Positions 59,790 to 64,000 of a DNA stretch of 64,000 bases are shown one piece after another (the first letter of the stretch is position 1; every line of letters starts with the position of its first letter). Made by a program: the position numbers and the translations under genes. The stretch covers positions 186,001 to 250,000 of the forward strand of contig NZ_FMYX01000007.1 of assembly GCF_900102675.1 (NCBI RefSeq), given 5' to 3'. A model generated the notes under the pieces. It was not told the origin of the DNA, did not search any database, and worked only from the letters and a program-made list of their open reading frames with translations. The stretch comes from Pseudomonas guariconensis (GTDB lineage Bacteria; Pseudomonadota; Gammaproteobacteria; Pseudomonadales; Pseudomonadaceae).

Positions 59790-62354
59790 TCAATACACAT
59801 CCCGCCGATACCGCCCATCCTCGATCAACTGCTGCACCATCTCGGCCCCGAGGATTCCATTGAGCGCTGCATCCACGCCAGCGGCCATCCCCTGCAAGCT
59901 GCCGCAGACATAGATACAAGCCCCCTCGGCCACCCAGCGCTTGAGCACCTCGGCCTGCTGCAACAGGACATCCTGCACATACACTTTATCTGCCTGGTCC
60001 CGTGAAAACGCCAAGTCCAGTCGTTGCAGGTCGCCAGCGGTCAACCAGGCCTGAAGCTCGTTCCCGCACAGCAAGTCATGAGCGCGGTTGCGCTCGCCGA
60101 ACAGCAACCAATTGCGTGTTTCGCCAGCGGCGATACGCGCCTTGAGCAGGCTGCGCAGGCCCGCAAGGCCTGTGCCGTTGCCGATCAGAATCATCGGCGC
60201 GGGTGCATCCGGCAGGCGGAAGCCGCTGTTGCGACGCAGGCGCAGGGTGACATTGCCCTGCAGCGGTAAGTATTCAGTCAGCCAGCCTGAGCCCAGGCCC
60301 AGGCTGCCGTCGGGGTGCAGTTCTTGACGAACGATCAGCTCCAGCATGCCGTCGCTGGCGATCGACGCGATGGAGTACTCCCGTGGGGTGATGGGAATCA
60401 AGGCATCGACCACTGCCTGGGCATGCAGACCCACCAGATGTTCCCGGCCCAGCGGCAACTGGCGGGTGGCCAGGGCCTTACCGAGAGGCTCGCACAGGCC
60501 GTCCAGTTGCACCGGGGTCGTCACGTCCAGCCCCAGGCCGGCGAGCAAGGCGTCAATGCGCGGTTGACCGTTGCGCGGCAGGACCTCTACCAGATCACCC
60601 GCTTCCCAGGTGTGGGGCTGGTCTGACTGCAGCGCCAGCAGGTAGACCGGTGCGCCCTGGCTGCCTGGGTTCAGGCATTGGCGCTGGCGCAGGGTCCAGT
60701 TGGCGAACGACGGCGCTGGCCAGGCAGTCACCGGTTCGGCTCCGGTCAGTCGGGCGAGTGCCTGATGCCATTGCAGCAGGGCTGCCGGATCAGCGTTGTC
60801 CACTTCCACTGGGCTGAAGGCACGGGTGGCGCCGCGCTCGCCCAGCCAGGCCTGGAGTCTGCGGGCGAAGCCACAGAAGTGCGGGTACTGGCGATCGCCC
60901 AGCGCGAGCACGGCGTAGTTCAGGTGGTCCAGCGCCCACGGTTTGCCGAGCACCTTGCGCTCGAAGGCGCGGGCGCTGTCAGGGGCTTCGCCGTCGCCGA
61001 AGGTACTGACCACGAACAGCGCGCGACGGGCCTGTTGCAGGTCGGCTTGACCCAATTCGGCGAGCGCACGGACTTGCACCGGCAGACCGGCTGCTTGCAG
61101 TTGGCCGGCGCTCTGCCAGGCCAGCTGTTCGGCGAAACCGCTCTGGCTGGCGAAACCGATCAGCCAGTTGTCGCCACCGGCCTTGGCGGGGGTTACCGAG
61201 CTGCGGGCTGCCTGCACTTGGCGTTTCTTGCGTCGGCGATCGAGGTACAGCAGCCAGCCGGTGATGAAGAACAGCGGCATGGTCAGGCTGGCCACGGTGA
61301 CGATGATCCGACCTGGCAGGCCGAAGTAGCTGCCCACGTGCAAGGCATAGACGCTTTGCAGCAACTGCGCTTTGAACGGTTTGTCGGCGTAGCGCTCGTG
61401 GTGTTTCACCTGGCCGGTGGCCGGGTCCAGCGTGAGGGTGTTGAAAGCGCGCTCGTGGTCGGCACCTTCGAGGAGGTAGAAGAGCGTCGCCGGTCGCCCT
61501 CCGGCAGGCGGCAGGCGCAGGTTGTAAGTCAAAAGGCCGGGGCCTGCGGCCTCCTTGAGGCTGGTCCAGATGGCGTCGTAGTCCACCACCAGAGGCGGTG
61601 CGTCCTTGTCGAGCTTCTGCGGGCCGTGGCGGCCACGACCCTCTCCACGCTTTTGCTGCTGCCCGGCGGCGGGGGCCTCGGCCAATAGTTTGTTCAGGCC
61701 TTCGCGGTACCATTCGTAGGACCAGAACAAGCCCGTCAGGGCGAACAGCAGATAGAACAGCAGACACCAGGTCCCGGCGACGGCGTGCAGGTCCCAATTG
61801 AAGGCACGGCCTTTCTTGGCCCACTCCAGCGTCAGCCATGCCCGCCAGTTCAACGCCTGACGTGGCCAGCGCAGATACAGGCCTGAGAGGCAGAAGAACA
61901 CCAGCATCAGGGTGCAGGCACCGGTAATTTGGCGACCGGTGTCGCCCATGGCCAAGAAGCGATGCAGCTGCAGCATCAGATTGAAGAAGCCTTGCCCCGT
62001 GACGTCACCCTGGAACTGGCCGGTGTAGGGGTCGACATAGCGCATCTGGCCGCGGCGCTCACCGGGTGGCGGCTGGAAGAAAATGCGTGCAGCGTTGCCC
62101 TCACGGGTATCGACCCACAGCATCGAGACGGTGTCGCCCTGGGCCGCCTCGACCCGGCGCACCAGCTCGGCCGGCGGTAGCACGCCTTCCTGGCGTACCT
62201 GCACCTTGAGCACGTGCGGATTGAACAGGCGCAGCAGTTCTTCCTGGAACGAATAAACCGCCCCGGTGACGCCCATCAACGCCAGCACCAGGCCGGCGGT
62301 GATGCCAAAGAACCAGTGCAATTGGAACAGCGACTTCTTCACCACATCATTCAC
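59790..62354 (-). CDS. piuB: PepSY/flavodoxin/FNR fusion reductase (PiuB-like, siderophore-linked)
   Basis: An 854-residue inner-membrane protein. The N-terminal PepSY-TM part (residues 1-390) has about four helices ([55 protein letters not shown]). A flavodoxin domain (about 398-540; [14 protein letters not shown]) and an FNR-type FAD/NAD domain (about 560-854; [32 protein letters not shown]) follow. It probably passes NADPH electrons across the membrane to reduce siderophore-bound iron. It follows the TonB receptor by 99 bp, as for PA4513/PA4514 in P. aeruginosa. The role is inferred. Confidence 0.87.
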   Translation of the reverse strand: MNDVVKKSLFQLHWFFGITAGLVLALMGVTGAVYSFQEELLRLFNPHVLKVQVRQEGVLPPAELVRRVEAAQGDTVSMLWVDTREGNAARIFFQPPPGERRGQMRYVDPYTGQFQGDVTGQGFFNLMLQLHRFLAMGDTGRQITGACTLMLVFFCLSGLYLRWPRQALNWRAWLTLEWAKKGRAFNWDLHAVAGTWCLLFYLLFALTGLFWSYEWYREGLNKLLAEAPAAGQQQKRGEGRGRHGPQKLDKDAPPLVVDYDAIWTSLKEAAGPGLLTYNLRLPPAGGRPATLFYLLEGADHERAFNTLTLDPATGQVKHHERYADKPFKAQLLQSVYALHVGSYFGLPGRIIVTVASLTMPLFFITGWLLYLDRRRKKRQVQAARSSVTPAKAGGDNWLIGFASQSGFAEQLAWQSAGQLQAAGLPVQVRALAELGQADLQQARRALFVVSTFGDGEAPDSARAFERKVLGKPWALDHLNYAVLALGDRQYPHFCGFARRLQAWLGERGATRAFSPVEVDNADPAALLQWHQALARLTGAEPVTAWPAPSFANWTLRQRQCLNPGSQGAPVYLLALQSDQPHTWEAGDLVEVLPRNGQPRIDALLAGLGLDVTTPVQLDGLCEPLGKALATRQLPLGREHLVGLHAQAVVDALIPITPREYSIASIASDGMLELIVRQELHPDGSLGLGSGWLTEYLPLQGNVTLRLRRNSGFRLPDAPAPMILIGNGTGLAGLRSLLKARIAAGETRNWLLFGERNRAHDLLCGNELQAWLTAGDLQRLDLAFSRDQADKVYVQDVLLQQAEVLKRWVAEGACIYVCGSLQGMAAGVDAALNGILGAEMVQQLIEDGRYRRDVY

Positions 62355-62404
62355 CTTGTCTGGACGCCGGGCGAGGCGCGGCGAGCATTATGCCTTGGTG
62401 CGCG

Positions 62405-62439
62405 AAAGCCCCGGTCACCGGAAAGGTGAGCGGGGCTTT
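62405..62439 (-). terminator. Hairpin after the TonB receptor gene
   Basis: AAAGCCCCG / CGGGGCTTT with an inner TCACC/GGTGA stem and loop TTTCC. On the minus strand it ends in a short TTT before CGCG, so termination may be partial, allowing read-through into piuB. Confidence 0.6.
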
Positions 62440-62453
62440 GGGGCGCGACTTGA

Positions 62454-64000
62454 TTAGAAGTGGAAGTTCGCGCTCATCAGTGCAGTACGTCCTGGTGCGA
62501 CGTGCGCATAGTGCGGAGCGAACACCTGATCGAAATAGCGCTTGTCGGTCAGGTTCTGCACGTTGAGTTGGAGATCGACGTTCTTGGTCAAGCGATAGGT
62601 CGCCATCGCATCGTAACGCCAGTACGACGGTACTTCGACCGAGTTGGCTTCATCGCCAAAGCGGGAATCCATGAAGGTAGCGCCTGCACCAACGGTCAGT
62701 TGCGGAACGATGTCGTAGGTAGACCAGAAGGTGAAGCTGTTACGAGGCGTGTTAGGCATGTGATTGCCCTTGTTCGCCGGGGTCGTGGTCTTCACGATCT
62801 CGCTTTCCATATAGGTGTAGCCGCCATAGACCTTCCATTTCTGGGTCAGGTTGCCCGCGTAGGTGAACTCGAGGCCTTGGACACGCTGTTCACCGTCCAG
62901 TACTTGGTAGCTGGCATTGTCAGGGTCCGTTACCCGCGCATTGGTCTTGTCGGTGCGGAACAGTGCAGCGGTCAGCGAGAGGTTGTCATCGAAGAAGTCC
63001 CACTTCGTGCCGATCTCGTAGTTGCGGTTACGTTCTGGGTCGAGGTCGCTGTTGTTTCTCGTCAGATCCAAGCCACCGTTGCCGCTGGTTTCACCCGAAG
63101 GGTTGCTCGAAGTTGACCATGCGGCATAGATGCTGCCATTGGGCAGAGGGTTGTAGACCACGCCCAATTGGTAGTTCCACAGGTGGGTATTGTTCTCGCG
63201 CGAGAAGCTGCCGGCCGGGCCATTACGACCTGCGTTGGCGTAACCACTGGACTTGGTCTGGTAGTCGTCGTAGCGCAGCCCCATGTTCAACGACCATTGC
63301 TCATTGAATTTCAACGTGTCGAAGACGTAGACAGCGCTGGTCTTGGTGTCGGTGTCGGTAAACGCCTTGCTGTCGGTGATGGTGCCGGACCATGCGTCAT
63401 CTGGAGACGGATCGTGCAGACTGGTGCAGTCGCCAGATGCCAGCAAAGCAGGGGTGCACTTGGTGCCATTGCCCGCCGCGGATTTGATGTCGTAACCACG
63501 GTTGTGCGTATCGCTGTAGGTGAACTCCAAACCAGTGACGAGGCTGTGCTCGATGGAACCGGTATTGAACTTCGCGCTCAAGTCGGTCTGGTTGACCCAA
63601 CCTTTGGAGGTCGAATTCCGGTTCTTGGTCGCACGGTAGACTGTGCCGTCGGCCACGTTGCCCTTGCTGTCGTCAGGGTTGGTGACGATGTAGTCCAAGG
63701 TTGAACGCGACATGCGGAAACTGTTGGACAGCGTCAGGTTTTCGTTGAAGTCGTGCTCGATCTTGATCGTGCCGCTGTCGTTGGTGGTCTTGCGATAGTC
63801 GCGATCGTTCAGGCCGTAGAAGTTGTCGCGGTCCACATGCGCGGGTTTGTCGACGTTGTATTTGCTGCGATTGGCGCTACGCGTGAGCGGAATGCCGTAG
63901 TCCGGCATGTCGTCGGTCTTGAGGTGGTAGTAGCCGACGGTCACGCGAGTATCGGTACCGAGGCCGAACGCGAACGAGGGGGCGACACCCCAACGGCTGA
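62454..64000 (-). CDS. piuA: TonB-dependent siderophore receptor, C-terminal part (PiuA/Fiu-like)
   Basis: Partial: the N-terminal signal peptide, TonB box, plug and first strands lie beyond the window. About 515 residues of a 22-strand barrel remain. Typical segments are TLSNSFRMSRSTLDY, NPLPNGSIYAAWSTSSNPSG, the C-terminal DLQLNVQNLTDKRYF and the final aromatic MSANFHF. Sequence style and the following PepSY reductase match catecholate receptors PiuA/Fiu. The Fur site expected upstream is outside the window. Confidence 0.88.
   Translation of the reverse strand, partial: SRWGVAPSFAFGLGTDTRVTVGYYHLKTDDMPDYGIPLTRSANRSKYNVDKPAHVDRDNFYGLNDRDYRKTTNDSGTIKIEHDFNENLTLSNSFRMSRSTLDYIVTNPDDSKGNVADGTVYRATKNRNSTSKGWVNQTDLSAKFNTGSIEHSLVTGLEFTYSDTHNRGYDIKSAAGNGTKCTPALLASGDCTSLHDPSPDDAWSGTITDSKAFTDTDTKTSAVYVFDTLKFNEQWSLNMGLRYDDYQTKSSGYANAGRNGPAGSFSRENNTHLWNYQLGVVYNPLPNGSIYAAWSTSSNPSGETSGNGGLDLTRNNSDLDPERNRNYEIGTKWDFFDDNLSLTAALFRTDKTNARVTDPDNASYQVLDGEQRVQGLEFTYAGNLTQKWKVYGGYTYMESEIVKTTTPANKGNHMPNTPRNSFTFWSTYDIVPQLTVGAGATFMDSRFGDEANSVEVPSYWRYDAMATYRLTKNVDLQLNVQNLTDKRYFDQVFAPHYAHVAPGRTALMSANFHF

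Overview
The window is about 62% GC and reads as chromosomal DNA from a fluorescent Pseudomonas, most likely the P. putida group. From memory, gene content and order match known Pseudomonas chromosomes: the block queA-tgt-yajC-secD-secF ... suhB-trmJ-cysE-iscRSUA-hscBA-fdx-iscX-ndk-rlmN-pilW-rodZ-ispG-hisS-yfgM-bamB-der runs in the same order as in P. aeruginosa. The cyo operon, fruBKA, the piuAB-like pair and the REP-type repeats fit P. putida. No insertion sequence, prophage, integrase or CRISPR array was seen; almost everything is core or near-core genome.

Layout. 1-3.4 kb: fructose PTS operon fruB(partial)-fruK-fruA. 3.4-8 kb: a small DUF3820 protein, a four-helix-bundle stress protein behind a near-consensus sigma-54 promoter, a membrane diguanylate cyclase, an OprD-family porin and a small secreted protein. 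8-15 kb: an Aer-like PAS chemoreceptor, a YkgJ-type cysteine-cluster protein, CheV with a sigma-28 promoter, and the divergent nitric-oxide pair norR/hmp with three NorR-type operators. 15-21 kb: dsbB behind a long structured leader, then cyoABCDE (cytochrome bo3 oxidase and heme O synthase) behind a 557-bp leader. 21.5-25.5 kb: alaC-like aminotransferase, a second cysteine-cluster protein, a membrane protein, and a divergent DMT transporter/LysR pair. 25.5-31 kb: a selenium module, selD-mnmH on the minus strand and a divergent four-gene PhnCDEE-like ABC transporter that is probably a selenium-oxyanion importer. 31-33.7 kb: a small accessory patch with an acetyltransferase, an orphan membrane protein, a DUF6124-DUF3077 pair, two related REPINs and tRNA-Leu(CAA).

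33.8-59.7 kb is a long plus-strand housekeeping block, with suhB as its only reversed gene: queuosine synthesis (queA, tgt), protein translocation (yajC, secD, secF), rRNA and tRNA processing (suhB, trmJ), cysteine and Fe-S assembly (cysE, isc), ndk, the rlmN-to-der cluster, and a ybdL-yafV pair for 2-oxoacid transamination and omega-amide hydrolysis. 59.8-64 kb: an iron-uptake pair on the minus strand, a PepSY/flavodoxin/FNR fusion reductase and a TonB-dependent siderophore receptor that runs off the end.

The strongest candidate for something undescribed is the roughly 200-nt leader in front of the DUF6124-DUF3077 pair (about 33120-33330, minus strand). It contains a UUCG-capped hairpin and three mutually complementary arms; the last arm covers the Shine-Dalgarno sequence, which is the layout of a translational RNA switch. 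A second, weaker leader candidate precedes dsbB. Other regulatory findings are a sigma-28 promoter whose -35 contains the norR stop codon, a sigma-54 promoter before the PA2169-like gene, an IscR type-1 site over the iscR -35, and an ndk -10 box lying in the loop of the isc terminator.
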